A program made the translations under genes and the position numbers. The notes below the pieces were generated by a model. The model saw nothing but the letters and a program-made list of their open reading frames with translations, was not told where the DNA came from and did no database searches. Source: Acidobacteriota bacterium (GTDB taxonomy: Bacteria > Acidobacteriota > Terriglobia > Acidiferrales > UBA7541). From it: a DNA stretch of 64,000 nt. Each line of letters starts with the position of its first letter. Position 1 is the stretch's first letter. Shown in pieces: positions 46,441-55,504 of the stretch. Location: contig JABCYZ010000001.1 in the NCBI GenBank assembly GCA_013289955.1, positions 124,001 through 188,000 of the forward strand. The letters are read 5' to 3'.

Positions 46441-46758
46441 CTAGACTGCCGAGCTCTCTCCATCTCTCTGCCGTGGAACCATCCTGTCGAGCCGGAACTG
46501 CTGCAGCCCGCTTTCTGTCTGCCCGACCCGTGAGGCTTCGTACACCACAGCGTGGGAGCGTTCCGCTTCGCCCGTCTGCAAGAGCCGCACCAGGAGAACG
46601 GCGCTGTCGTTCAGCGCCCGTTTCAACGCCACCTGTTTGCCGGACTGCTCGTTCCACTCCAGTTCGCACCTCTCCACAAAAAAATCTTCCATGCTGTCCC
46701 AGCCGGATATTTCCACCGCGTACAGACCTGTAGCAGCCATCGGGGCTTGTCGAGCCAT
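46441..46758 (-). CDS. Small protein of unknown function
   Basis: A 105-residue soluble protein I do not recognise. It starts with ATG 46758 preceded by GGAGG with 7-base spacing, a good sign of a real gene. The N-terminal half is acidic (ISGWDSMEDFFVERCELEW), the middle is helical (VALKRALNDSAVLLVRLLQ) and the C-terminal third is basic. It lies between the NtrC-type regulator and the S2P protease, transcribed in the same direction as both. Confidence 0.6.
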   Translation of the reverse strand: MARQAPMAATGLYAVEISGWDSMEDFFVERCELEWNEQSGKQVALKRALNDSAVLLVRLLQTGEAERSHAVVYEASRVGQTESGLQQFRLDRMVPRQRDGESSAV

Positions 46759-46907
46759 CTATGGCCTCCGGGAGCTTGGAATTGCAGGCCAAGAACCACT
46801 CGCCGCACCGCCGAACTCATTGATAATGAAAAGTTTGTCCGCGCAAGAGCTTCGTGGAATTGTTCGCCGGAGTGACACGATTCCGAGCAGTGTTCAGGTA
46901 TGGGACA

Positions 46908-47666
46908 CTAGACGTTTCCCGGCAGGAGCAGCGCGCTCACAAAACCATATATCGGCCCATAAATGTAGTAAAACAAGAGCATCCCCACGAGCAGTCCGGC
47001 CATTGCGAGACTGTTCCCGCGCAGCCAGTCGAGGTAGCGTTGAGCAGTCTTCTCGCTCATGAAGAGCAGAATCACTGTGCTGCCGTCGAGCGGCGCCACG
47101 GGCAGCAGATTGAACGTGCCGAGGAGCAGGTTCAAGGAAAAGAAAATCATCAAAGTAACTGCAGCGAAATCCCGTCGCCCCGTTACGGGATCGGGATGAA
47201 ACCACCCCTCTGCCGCGCCCAAATGCAATCCAGCCACGGCCAGCAGCATCAAGAAAAGATTCGCCGTAGGCCCCGCCAACGCCATCCACCCTGACCGCTT
47301 CGGATGCCTTCGTTCCCAGAGCGGATCGTATGGCGCGCTGGCCCAACCCATCATCCCGTTTCCATGCATCATCAGGTAGGACAGGATGGGGATGACAATC
47401 ATGCCCCATGGCTCGCGCTTCATGTGCGGCACGGGGTTAAGCGAGACTTGTCCGCCAAGCTCCGCTGTCTGGTCTCCCCCCCATTTGGCGACCAAGGCGT
47501 GCGCAGCCTCGTGACACGTCGTCGAGAAAAGAAATGCCACGAACCAGATGAAACCGAGTGCGAGAAGCTGCGGAGTGAGTTCCGGCAAAGGACCTGGCCC
47601 TTTCGTTTTCCAGTCCAAGCAGACTAGAGGTTGCCAACCCGCTTTGCAAGCTGCCGCGAGCTCCAT
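46908..47666 (-). CDS. Site-2-protease-like M50 metallopeptidase
   Basis: A 252-residue membrane protein with five or six helices. The zinc motif HEAAH is at residues 52-56 inside a membrane helix, and the second motif, normally NPDG, reads NLLPVAPLDGS with the conserved Asp (about residue 195). This compact form belongs to the S2P/M50 group without PDZ domain. Such enzymes cut membrane-spanning regulators such as anti-sigma factors; the substrate here is not known. The gene stands alone between the 105-residue gene and the divergent histone-like gene. Confidence 0.88.
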   Translation of the reverse strand: MELAAACKAGWQPLVCLDWKTKGPGPLPELTPQLLALGFIWFVAFLFSTTCHEAAHALVAKWGGDQTAELGGQVSLNPVPHMKREPWGMIVIPILSYLMMHGNGMMGWASAPYDPLWERRHPKRSGWMALAGPTANLFLMLLAVAGLHLGAAEGWFHPDPVTGRRDFAAVTLMIFFSLNLLLGTFNLLPVAPLDGSTVILLFMSEKTAQRYLDWLRGNSLAMAGLLVGMLLFYYIYGPIYGFVSALLLPGNV

Positions 47667-47769
47667 CTGCTAGTAAGACGCATTTCGATGCGCTTCGAGA
47701 TACGGCGTTCCACGCCTCGAGTTGCTTGAGCGCCTGATACTGCCGGCGCTCTCGTGGTAGACTTCCGGC

Positions 47770-48237
47770 ATGCCCGCTAAAAACAAAAAGAAATCCAAGC
47801 AAACCAAATCCAAGCAAACCAAATCCAAGCAAACCAAATCCAAGAAAGCGCACGGCCGGAAACTTACGCCGAAGAAGCTGGCGAAAAAAGTGCCGGCAGC
47901 CAAAAAAAACACGGCCAAAAAGACCGCTCCGAAAAAGCAGAAAGCGCTCAGGAAAAGCACGGCTAGGGGCAAGCGCGAGGGCGCGGACTCCGTAGTGTTC
48001 GAACCCAAAGGGCTGGGCGCGCGCTCCGGCGGCCAGTCCGGCGACCTCCAGGGCTTGTCGAACCGCGAAGGCGCGGATTCGGAGAGCGTGGACGAATTGC
48101 TCGAAGAAGGAAACGCGTTCGAAGCCGAAGTCGTAAAAGGTGTTGAAGATGTTCCTGACGCCGACGAAGGTGAAGTCAGGACGCATGAAGTCCCGGAAGA
48201 CGACGTTCCGGACGAGTATCTCGAAAAAGATGAGTAA
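47770..48237 (+). CDS. Lysine-rich, histone H1-like protein with acidic tail
   Basis: A 155-residue protein of strongly biased composition. Residues 1-75 are Lys/Ala/Thr-rich, starting with repeats of the five residues KSKQT and continuing with AKKVPAAKKNTAKKTAPKK-type sequence as in bacterial H1-like and AlgP proteins, and would bind nucleic acid. Residues 95-155 are acidic (DSESVDELLEEGNAFEAEVV ... VPDEYLEKDE), and resemble a conserved C-terminus seen with other acidobacterial small proteins. A DNA-binding/compaction role is inferred from composition. The repeats also form a 15-bp DNA tandem array. Confidence 0.75.
   Translation: MPAKNKKKSKQTKSKQTKSKQTKSKKAHGRKLTPKKLAKKVPAAKKNTAKKTAPKKQKALRKSTARGKREGADSVVFEPKGLGARSGGQSGDLQGLSNREGADSESVDELLEEGNAFEAEVVKGVEDVPDADEGEVRTHEVPEDDVPDEYLEKDE
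47791..47844 (+). repeat. 15-bp tandem repeat inside the histone-like gene
   Basis: Three exact copies of AAATCCAAGCAAACC (47791-47805, 47806-47820, 47821-47835) and a 9-base partial fourth copy. The unit is a multiple of 3, so copy number can change by slippage without breaking the frame; each unit encodes KSKQT. Confidence 0.95.
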
Positions 48238-48326
48238 GCGGTGCGCTGCTTTCTTGAAACACAGCCTGGCGGAAGAATTTGTTGGCACGCCCCAGTAGAT
48301 TAGAAGGAGAGGAGCCTCTTCGAACT

Positions 48327-49301
48327 ATGAAGAACCGGAGAATTGCAATCACGGTCGTCGCAGCCGCACTGTTGTCCGCCACTGCCCATTCCCAAACCGA
48401 AAAATCTGCGGCCAACTCTTCGCCCGGCGCTGCAAAACCCTTCCTCGGGCGCTGGGACTTGACGCTCAAGGCGCCGGACCGCGAATATCCCTCGTGGCTC
48501 GAATTGCGCGAAGAAAACGGCCAGCTCAAGGCCGAGATGGTGGGCCGCTGGGGAAACGCCCGTCCGCTTCCCAGCGCTCAGATCTCGAACGGCCATGTGA
48601 AATTTGTCTCTCCCAAGGAGGAAGAAGAAAGCAAGACCGATCTGGTGTTCGAAGGCGCCCTTAGCGGAAAGACTCTTTCCGGCACGCTTAACGGCCCCGA
48701 CGGAAAAACCTGGCAGTGGACCGGCTATCGAGCGCCGTCACTCAAAAGAGCAAGCCCGCCGAACTGGGCTTCCCCGATCCCGCTCTTCAATAGCAGGGAT
48801 CTGACCGGTTGGCACGAAGAAAAAGCCGGGGCGTCGCCCGCATGGAAAGTGGAAAATGGCCTGCTCATTACTCCGGGCAATGGCCCCGAGCTGATCAATA
48901 ACTCCAAATTTGAAGATTTCAAGCTGCACGTTGAGTTCAACTGCGGCCCGGAATCCAACAGTGGCATCTACTTGCGAGGTCGGTACGAAGTCCAAGTCGA
49001 GACCGATTCCATCACCGATCCGCCCGAGCGGCGGCTAGGCAGTATTTACGGTTTCCTCGCTCCTTCGCCGGAGCCCGCCCGCACCCCTGACAAGTGGCAG
49101 ACTTACGACATTACTTTGATCGGCCGCATGGTCACGGTTGTCCTGAATGGTACGACCCTCATTGACAACAAGGAAATCCCCGGCATTACCGGCGGCGCGC
49201 TCGACAGCCACGAAGCGCTTCCTGGCCCCATCTACCTCCAGGGCAGCGAAAAAGGCCACGTGAGGTTCCGCAGCGTCGTGATCACCCCCGCTAGTAAGTA
49301 A
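48327..49301 (+). CDS. Secreted DUF1080 (3-keto-disaccharide hydrolase-like) protein
   Basis: A 324-residue protein with a signal peptide (RRIAITVVAAALLSATAHS). Residues about 35-130 are a beta-rich domain (LGRWDLTLKAPDREYPSWL), then a DUF1080 domain with the hallmark phrases PLFNSRDLTGWHEE, FKLHVEFNCGPESNSGIYLRG and the C-terminal GPIYLQGSEKGHVRFRSV. DUF1080 proteins have a concanavalin-like fold and some cleave 3-keto-glycosides. Start ATG 48327 fits the signal peptide; a GGAG lies about 12 bases upstream. Substrate probably a plant or microbial glycoside. Confidence 0.88.
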   Translation: MKNRRIAITVVAAALLSATAHSQTEKSAANSSPGAAKPFLGRWDLTLKAPDREYPSWLELREENGQLKAEMVGRWGNARPLPSAQISNGHVKFVSPKEEEESKTDLVFEGALSGKTLSGTLNGPDGKTWQWTGYRAPSLKRASPPNWASPIPLFNSRDLTGWHEEKAGASPAWKVENGLLITPGNGPELINNSKFEDFKLHVEFNCGPESNSGIYLRGRYEVQVETDSITDPPERRLGSIYGFLAPSPEPARTPDKWQTYDITLIGRMVTVVLNGTTLIDNKEIPGITGGALDSHEALPGPIYLQGSEKGHVRFRSVVITPASK

Positions 49302-49520
49302 GCATTGTTGTCGAGAGCCGGATTTCTCTCAGAACTCTCCGCTCCCTGTTTGGCGGAGAATGGCGGAGCTTGGTGCTTTCACATTCCCAAATTAAATCCA
49401 AGAAACGCTTCCGCGTGGCCAGCTCTTGCATGAAGCGCCATTTCGCGGTACACCCTTCTCGAACCATCTCCCTGAGCACGACGATAGAATGCCTCTCCCT
49501 GTACCAAGAAAGGAGTTGCT

Positions 49521-50771
49521 ATGTCGAAATCCCTGCGATTCGTTCTCGCAGTTTTTTCCCTTGCCGTACCGCTCACAACAGAGTTCGCGGCCTGCCAGGA
49601 ACGCCCGATTGTTCTGAAAGCTGCGATCGTGCTCGACGGCAGGGGCCAGATTCTGCGCAATACAATCATCGTCGTCGAAGCAGGAAAAATCGCGCGTATC
49701 GGTGGCGAGACCCCGTCCGGCGCAATCACGTACGATCTCTCGGACCTGACCGTCACTCCCGGCTGGATTGACACACACGCGCACATCTTCTGGCACTTTG
49801 ACAATGGCCGCCTCGCCGGAAAAGACGAGCCTCCTGTCCGTGCGATGCTGCACGCCGCCGATAACGCCGTCCTCACGCTCAACGCCGGCTTCACCACCAT
49901 CCAAAGCCCTGGCTCACCTGAAGACAAAGACCTCCGCGAGGCTATTGCGCGAGGGATCATCCCCGGCCCGCGCTTGCTGACTTCGCTCGAACCCCTCGAC
50001 GAAAAAAGCGGTCCGCCGGATAAACTGCGCGAATTGGTCCGTGAAAGAAAACAGCAGGGCGCGGATTTCATCAAACTCTTCGCATCAAAAAGCATCCGCG
50101 AAGGCGGCACGCAAACGATGAGCGACGAGCAGCTTTCCGCTGCGTGCCACGAAGCCAAGTCGATCGGCTTGCGCACCATCGTTCACGCGCACTCCGCAGA
50201 GTCCGCGAAAGCGGCAACACTGGCCGGCTGCACGTCGGTTGAACACGGCGCCTACGTCACCGACGATGTCTTCAGGCTCATGGCCGAGCGCGGCACCTAT
50301 TACGACCCCAACATAGGTCTGGTCTTGCAGAACTATCTCGAAAACAAGGAAAAATTCCTGGGCATCGGCAACTATAACGCCCAAGGCTTCGCGTTCATGG
50401 AGAAGGGCATCGCCATCGTCCTCGCCACGTTCAAGATAGCGCTCGCGCACAAGGATCTGAAAATTGTTTACGGTACCGATGCCGTTGCTGGCGCGCACGG
50501 GCGCAACGCGGAGGAATTTATCGTGAGAGTCCGCGATGGCGGCCAGGACCCCATGGCCGCGCTCATGTCGGCGACTAGCATCTCCGCCGAGTCCCTGGGT
50601 CTCAAAGACAAAATCGGTTCGATCCGTCCCGGTATGGAGGCGGACATCATTGCCATGGACGGCGACCCTCTCCGCGATCCGACCGCCGCACGCCGCGTTC
50701 TTTTCGTCATGAAAGGCGGCAAGGTCTATGAAAACCTCGCGCCTCTGGCGAAAGGCCACTCTAGCCAGTAG
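49521..50771 (+). CDS. Secreted amidohydrolase (M38/imidazolonepropionase-like)
   Basis: A 416-residue metal-dependent hydrolase with a signal peptide (about residues 1-25). Metal ligands can be placed: His86 and His88 in DTHAHI, Lys185 in FIKLF (bridging, carboxylated), His222 in VHAHS, His242 in EHG and Asp320 in YGTDA. The C-terminal phrase IGSIRPGMEADIIAMDGDP is typical. The family hydrolyses dipeptides, lactams or amide drugs. AAAGGAG before ATG 49521 supports the start. Likely a periplasmic dipeptidase or amidase; the specific substrate is unknown. Confidence 0.91.
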   Translation: MSKSLRFVLAVFSLAVPLTTEFAACQERPIVLKAAIVLDGRGQILRNTIIVVEAGKIARIGGETPSGAITYDLSDLTVTPGWIDTHAHIFWHFDNGRLAGKDEPPVRAMLHAADNAVLTLNAGFTTIQSPGSPEDKDLREAIARGIIPGPRLLTSLEPLDEKSGPPDKLRELVRERKQQGADFIKLFASKSIREGGTQTMSDEQLSAACHEAKSIGLRTIVHAHSAESAKAATLAGCTSVEHGAYVTDDVFRLMAERGTYYDPNIGLVLQNYLENKEKFLGIGNYNAQGFAFMEKGIAIVLATFKIALAHKDLKIVYGTDAVAGAHGRNAEEFIVRVRDGGQDPMAALMSATSISAESLGLKDKIGSIRPGMEADIIAMDGDPLRDPTAARRVLFVMKGGKVYENLAPLAKGHSSQ

Positions 50772-50995
50772 ACACCGCTCTGACAGGCGTCATCCCAATC
50801 CCGGTCCCAGATTCCGGACAGTTGATCGCACATGAATCATCCGCACGGCTCAAGTGACCGGAAACGCGACGCTGCGTCCCACAATCGGACGGTCAATTGC
50901 ACGCACTCCTCGCCCGCTGCATAAATTAGTCCCTTGTTTTCAATCTCATAGCCAGGTAGCCGCGTGGTGCTCCGGATGCGACTCCGCTCCCTGTC

Positions 50996-51769
50996 ATGAG
51001 TGCTGCAAGTGTAGTCTTAGACGCCTATAACTTTGAATCAGGAAATGCCGAGAAGCTGCGCGCCGCCAAGCAAGCGAAGCAAAAAGTATTGGCGGACGCC
51101 AGGCTAGGCAATGGCGAGGCCTTTGCCGAAATGGTTCTGCCGTATGGTCCGGGACTCTACCGGCGTGCCTTGCGCTTGACAGGCAACGCGGCCGACGCCG
51201 AAGACGCCCGCCAGGAAGCCCTCCTGAAAGCCTTTTCGCGCCTCAGCCAGTTCGCCGGACAGCAGGATGAGGGCAAGGACGATCTCCACGCCTGGGTTTC
51301 GCGTATCACCACGAATGCTTCGATCGACCTAATTCGGCAACGGCGCGAAGGGAAATACGTTTCCCTCGAGGAACCCGGGATCGTCCCGGAGGAAACACTC
51401 GGCACCCGGCTGCCGGCGCGAACCGATAACCCCGAAGAACGCTATGCGCGGCGCGAGCAGCGAGTGCTGATCGCCGGCGCCATCGCGCGCCTGGCTCCGG
51501 ACTTGCGGCAAATCTGTCTGCTGCGTGATGTCCTGCAGTATTCCACTCACGAAGTGGCCGCGCGGCTGGGCATTTCAACGGTGGCCGTGCGCCTGCGGCT
51601 CTTCCGCGCGCACAGAAGGCTGCGCGAAGGGCTTCGCGACAGTATGCGGCAGAAGCAGCGGCGCGCTGCTTCTGGCCTAGGGCCTCCTCCTACAAATCCC
51701 GCGAAGACGAAGCGCGGCGAAGAATTCCTTCGCATCGGTGCTGCAGCGGAATACGCCTGCGGCGATTAG
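50996..51769 (+). CDS. ECF sigma factor with C-terminal extension, no adjacent anti-sigma
   Basis: A 257-residue ECF sigma factor. Region 2 (about 33-105) has YRRALRLTGNAADAEDARQEALLKAF and region 4 (about 160-215) the helix-turn-helix STHEVAARLGISTVAVRLRL. A tail of about 35 residues, rich in Arg/Lys and ending AAEYACGD, follows region 4, and about 30 residues precede region 2. The next gene is on the opposite strand, so no anti-sigma factor is encoded alongside. Regulon unknown. Confidence 0.85.
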   Translation: MSAASVVLDAYNFESGNAEKLRAAKQAKQKVLADARLGNGEAFAEMVLPYGPGLYRRALRLTGNAADAEDARQEALLKAFSRLSQFAGQQDEGKDDLHAWVSRITTNASIDLIRQRREGKYVSLEEPGIVPEETLGTRLPARTDNPEERYARREQRVLIAGAIARLAPDLRQICLLRDVLQYSTHEVAARLGISTVAVRLRLFRAHRRLREGLRDSMRQKQRRAASGLGPPPTNPAKTKRGEEFLRIGAAAEYACGD

Positions 51770-51854
51770 CAGAGTGCGTCGGCCGCGTTCTCTGTCCCCA
51801 ATCCAAATTTCCTGAAGGAAAGATTCTGCCGCGTGCCGCACAGCCTCGTGTAGG

Positions 51855-52520
51855 TCAACGAGGCGTCTTCGTCCATGCCGGAAGCAGCAGCCGCTTTGGA
51901 CCGCTGACGAAGGGGTTGCCGCGTTCGTAGTATCGAAACAGCTTTTCGGCCGCTCGCGTGATGCCGATGCGAACCGTCACGTCAACCGCCGGCGGCTCCT
52001 TGGCCCGAGCTTCGCCGGCGCGCTTGTCGGGCGAGCACACGCCAAGCCACAACGGTCCGCGCGAAAAAAGATCAAGCCCATCCAGACGGCGATCGATGCC
52101 TAGGGCCGAGGCTAGCCGTCCGGGCCCGCGCGTGAGATCGAGCAGACTCGTGCTCTTGCGGTGACGCTGCATCAGCTCGATTCCTTCCAGCGGCTCCAGC
52201 GCTCGAATCAGAACGCCTCCGCCAACCCCCGCACGCTCGCTCGAAATATTCAGCATAAAGTGCATGCCGTAATTGAAATAGACGTACACATGGCCGTGCC
52301 GGAGAAACAGCGAATGGTTGCGAGGTGTGGGGCCGCGGAAATGATGCCCCGCGGGATCGCCCGGCGGATAGCCTTCTGCTTCGACGATCCGGCCGCTGAG
52401 GCGCCCCTCGGGCAGTTCGTGGACAACAATCTTGCCGATGAGAAACCGCGCCAGCTCCAGGGTGTCCGAGGGAAGCTCTTTTCGAGTGAGGCGACGAAGC
52501 CTGAAGCGCGGGCGTTCCAC
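51855..52520 (-). CDS. 3-methyladenine DNA glycosylase (Mpg/AAG family)
   Basis: A 221-residue base-excision repair enzyme that removes alkylated purines and hypoxanthine. Diagnostic features: LARFLIGKIVV, IVEAEGY with the catalytic Glu, DPAGHHFRGPTPRNHSLF (nucleotide-flipping region), YVYFNYGMHFMLNIS and the RGPGRLASALGI loop near the end. Length fits the bacterial family (about 200). The start lies 2 bases after the stop of the next gene upstream (52523-52972), so both are cotranscribed. Together with mug at 1159 it is the second glycosylase gene in the window. Confidence 0.92.
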   Translation of the reverse strand: MERPRFRLRRLTRKELPSDTLELARFLIGKIVVHELPEGRLSGRIVEAEGYPPGDPAGHHFRGPTPRNHSLFLRHGHVYVYFNYGMHFMLNISSERAGVGGGVLIRALEPLEGIELMQRHRKSTSLLDLTRGPGRLASALGIDRRLDGLDLFSRGPLWLGVCSPDKRAGEARAKEPPAVDVTVRIGITRAAEKLFRYYERGNPFVSGPKRLLLPAWTKTPR

Positions 52521-52522
52521 GG

Positions 52523-52972
52523 CTATGACGAGCTCACGTCCGGTGGCTCGTTATTAAAAAGCCTGGCGAGCTCCGCATGGTCGATCACTACCGCGGGATC
52601 CATTTGGATGGCGTCAAAGTATTTTTTTTGAAACGCGTCGCCAGATTCGGTTGGTGCAAACATCTTGCGAGCCAAAGAAAAGGCGGTGCGCACATCATCG
52701 GCCGTAACAGGGGCTTCTCCCGCAAGAGTTTCATCCAGCCGCACGACAAACTCGGAAATGTTGTGGAGCCAGCCAAATTGCTGGTGGTCGATCACCAGGC
52801 GGAACAATTCTCCCACCGTAACCTTCCCATGGATGCGTTCGTATTCGCGGCGCTCCATGTCGAGCAGAGTCTTGTGAACGCGTAGAAGCGCCAAGCGTAG
52901 CGCAATTAGCTTCTCGCGGGCCGCCGCGTCGTCGTTCTTCCTTGCTAGTGCTCTGGCGTCAGGCGGGTTCAT
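52523..52972 (-). CDS. Conserved protein of unknown function upstream of the glycosylase
   Basis: A 149-residue helical, soluble protein. It resembles a family of short bacterial hypothetical proteins with the central phrase ALLRVHKTLLDMERREYER and FRLVIDHQQFGWLHNISEF, but I know no function. Start ATG 52972 has GGA 6 bases upstream; the frame continues upstream to 53020 without support. It is almost contiguous with the Mpg-type glycosylase gene. Confidence 0.72.
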   Translation of the reverse strand: MNPPDARALARKNDDAAAREKLIALRLALLRVHKTLLDMERREYERIHGKVTVGELFRLVIDHQQFGWLHNISEFVVRLDETLAGEAPVTADDVRTAFSLARKMFAPTESGDAFQKKYFDAIQMDPAVVIDHAELARLFNNEPPDVSSS

Positions 52973-53047
52973 GTTCTGTCCACAACAGTAATTGTCCGAC
53001 AGAACGCCGAAGAATTCCATTCGCCAGCTTCAAATCGCCAGAATCGC

Positions 53048-53980
53048 TCACTCGTGATAACGTTTTTCGCCGACCGGCAGAGCGATCGCCAACCGGTTCT
53101 GCGGCGGCGGCAACGGGCAAGTAGCAAACGGTGTGTACGCGCAGGGTGGATTTTCCAGGCGGTTCAAATCCAGCACAAGCTCGCCGGGCTTGTCGAGGCC
53201 ATGGCTCGGCAGGACGGTGTAAAGAAACCTGCAAGCCTTGTACGTTGTCGTAGCGCTTGTGGCGTCGCGCAGAACGAAGAAAAGCTGCGGCGCACCCGGA
53301 TCTTCCAGCACCGGCTCCAGCCGGTACGTCTTGCCCTCCAAAACGAACTCAGCAACACCCGGAACGGGCTGGGCATAGGTTGTCCCTGCGAGCGTCGCCA
53401 GAGTGACGGACTTCGGCGGACTATAAGGAATCCATTTCGCCTTCACGCGGTATTTCGCATCCGGTTCGTACCAGTTCAATCCGTGAAAGGAGACGAGCGT
53501 CGGCGACTTCGCGTCTTTCACTCGCAGCGCGTACTTGTCTTCGCGCCGGATGACATACATATTGAGCGTGCCGATCGTGATGTGCGGAGCATTTTTGTCA
53601 TTGTCCGCTTCCACGGGCAAAAACTGAGCCTGCGCGGGAGCATCGGCCACGCGCAGGTCCGCCGGGAAGCCGCCTCCAGGTGCAATAAGCCGAACGCTGT
53701 TGGCCTCGAGGTGAAGTATTCCCATGTGTGCTGGGCCGGTACCCGCGAGGCGAATCTTGTTGTCGGCCGCCGTTCCAAAAGAATTGTCGCCGGGCTGCAG
53801 CCATTCGAGCCCGGTGAGCGAGAGCCAGCCTGCGGGCTTCAAAAGATCAGCGACGTGTTGCGAACGCCAGGCAGTCAGTTCATGCTGCCAGTTTCCATCT
53901 TGAGCAAATAACGGCGCCGCAAGAAGCGCGCAGAGAATCCCAAGCGAACGCAACTTGTAAGAGCGGCGGTAAGTGTGCAT
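53048..53980 (-). CDS. Secreted DUF1684 family protein
   Basis: A 310-residue protein with a signal peptide (about residues 1-26, ending LFAQ). Family signature phrases: the N-terminal WRSQHVADLLKPAGWLSLTGL, GTLNMYVIRREDKYALRVKD, FHGLNWYEP, and the C-terminal block DLNRLENPPCAYTPFATCPL. DUF1684 proteins are common in Acidobacteriota and Bacteroidota; no activity is known. Start ATG 53980 fits the signal; an in-frame start at 54040 would add 20 residues without family match. Confidence 0.85.
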   Translation of the reverse strand: MHTYRRSYKLRSLGILCALLAAPLFAQDGNWQHELTAWRSQHVADLLKPAGWLSLTGLEWLQPGDNSFGTAADNKIRLAGTGPAHMGILHLEANSVRLIAPGGGFPADLRVADAPAQAQFLPVEADNDKNAPHITIGTLNMYVIRREDKYALRVKDAKSPTLVSFHGLNWYEPDAKYRVKAKWIPYSPPKSVTLATLAGTTYAQPVPGVAEFVLEGKTYRLEPVLEDPGAPQLFFVLRDATSATTTYKACRFLYTVLPSHGLDKPGELVLDLNRLENPPCAYTPFATCPLPPPQNRLAIALPVGEKRYHE

Positions 53981-54109
53981 GACAAAAATTATATCGCGGT
54001 CGAGCCATGCGTCGAGGCGCGCCGGCTCAACCGTGCCCAAAAAATACGCGGCGGCAGTCTAGAATACAATTGGGAAGTCGGGCGAGCCAGGATGGTTCGC
54101 TGGGGGAAC

Positions 54110-54853
54110 TCATTTTGCGTCGTGGAAGATGATCCCCAGTGTAAAGCGCGTCCCGCGATGTACCCTGCTGACGCCATGCCGCAAACTGGCGCGGTAGTAG
54201 CCGCGCGTTCCTTTTACCGGCCGATACCGAGTCGTAAAAATAATTGCCTGCCCTTGATTTCCGCTCACCACTTCGGCTTTCGATTGGGCGCGCGGCCGTT
54301 GTTCCACCAGGATGAATTCGCCGCCCTCCCAATCGCGCCCCGCTTGCCCCAGCAGAAGCACCATCTGCAGAGGAAAACTCACTTCGCCATACAAATCCTG
54401 ATGCAAGCAGTTGTAGCCGCCCGCTTCGTAGTGCAGCATCAGCGGCGTTGGTTTATTCTGCCCGGCTCTCTTGCACTCCTCTAGAAAAGCAGCGTGGTCT
54501 GGCGGATATCTCGCGCCGGATTCTCCGAATGCCTCGGCCCAACAATTCGCAACCTTCGCCAAATGCCTATAGGCTGCCTTGCGAAGAATGGCGACCACCG
54601 GCGGCAACGGACTTTCAAAATATTTGTAATCACCCTCACCGAAGCGATACCGCTCCATGACAATGTGGCTGCGAAATCTCTTCTCATCCCTATAGAGCGC
54701 CACCAGTTCCGCGCACTCTTCCGCCCTCAGCAAGGAAGCCGTTACCGCATAACCGCGCGCGGACAGCGACTCCTTCGCGGCCGCCCAATCCAGAGCATCC
54801 ACTCTCTGCCGAACAGCAATCTCATCTTCCTTCGATTGTTCGAGAACGCTCAT
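54110..54853 (-). CDS. 2-oxoglutarate/Fe(II)-dependent oxygenase
   Basis: A 247-residue protein with the double-stranded beta-helix oxygenase core. Iron ligands: His-x-Asp in CLHQDLYG (about residue 150) and the distal His in LRHGVSRVHRGTRFTLGIIF, where the Arg about 9 residues on binds 2-oxoglutarate. The first 60 residues are helical. Such enzymes hydroxylate protein prolyl, lysyl or small-molecule substrates, or repair alkylated DNA; this form resembles the prolyl-hydroxylase side. Start ATG 54853 has GAGGA 5 bases upstream. It stands alone. Confidence 0.85.
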   Translation of the reverse strand: MSVLEQSKEDEIAVRQRVDALDWAAAKESLSARGYAVTASLLRAEECAELVALYRDEKRFRSHIVMERYRFGEGDYKYFESPLPPVVAILRKAAYRHLAKVANCWAEAFGESGARYPPDHAAFLEECKRAGQNKPTPLMLHYEAGGYNCLHQDLYGEVSFPLQMVLLLGQAGRDWEGGEFILVEQRPRAQSKAEVVSGNQGQAIIFTTRYRPVKGTRGYYRASLRHGVSRVHRGTRFTLGIIFHDAK

Positions 54854-55102
54854 AAAGATCCTCTGCGCCGCGGTATCTCTCAATGTCCTCGACAACATTA
54901 CGGCAACCAGAGAAGTCCGGGCTATCCGCTTTTGACCATGAAATTATTTTCTACTACCAAAACAAACTTTGCGGCGTCCGGACGCCTAACGGCAGCCGAC
55001 CGAGAGCCATCTAATTAATCGAATTACCAGACCAAAATCCTCCCCGGGCCGGAGCGATCTTTTTAGCGCCCCAGGCCTGGAGAAAATAAAAGGGAGTTGC
55101 AT

Positions 55103-55504
55103 ATGAAAGTCACGAAGCTCTTCACTCTGTTGGCCGGCACTTCGCTGTTGTTTTCCGCAAGCGCTTTCGCCGGAAACGGCAGCAAGAAATCGCTTCATTT
55201 CGATACAGGCGTCACCGTCGAAGGCAAGGCTTTGCCGGCAGGCGACTACAAGTTCGAATGGAGCGGCAATGGCCCGGACGTGAAAGTGAATATCCTCAAA
55301 GGCAAGGAAACCGTTCTGAGCATTTCGGCGCGGGTCGTTTCTGTGCCGGCCCCGAACAAACAAGACGGCTATTCTGCCACGGCCGCAAAAGACGGCAGCC
55401 GCTCACTCACGACGCTCTTCTTCTCTGGAGACAAATACGACCTAGAAGTCGGCGAAGCCTCGGCGGCCAGCGCCGCTCCTGGCGCGACGACCGGCACGAA
55501 CTAA
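55103..55504 (+). CDS. Small secreted protein, tandem paralogue 1
   Basis: A 133-residue exported protein of unknown function: signal peptide (LFTLLAGTSLLFSASAFAG), then a beta-rich domain of about 90 residues with DTGVTVEGKALPAGDYKFEW and NILKGKETVLSISARVV, and an Ala/Gly/Thr tail. It is clearly homologous to the next gene (55831-56235). Start ATG 55103 has GGGAG 6 bases upstream; the leader ahead of it resembles that of the paralogue, which points to tandem duplication of the whole unit. The domain may bind a ligand or the cell surface. Confidence 0.8.
   Translation: MKVTKLFTLLAGTSLLFSASAFAGNGSKKSLHFDTGVTVEGKALPAGDYKFEWSGNGPDVKVNILKGKETVLSISARVVSVPAPNKQDGYSATAAKDGSRSLTTLFFSGDKYDLEVGEASAASAAPGATTGTN

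Noticed and set aside
47791..47844. Short regular repeats as a possible CRISPR array
   Set aside because: Units are 15 bp, directly adjacent without spacers, and lie within a coding frame.
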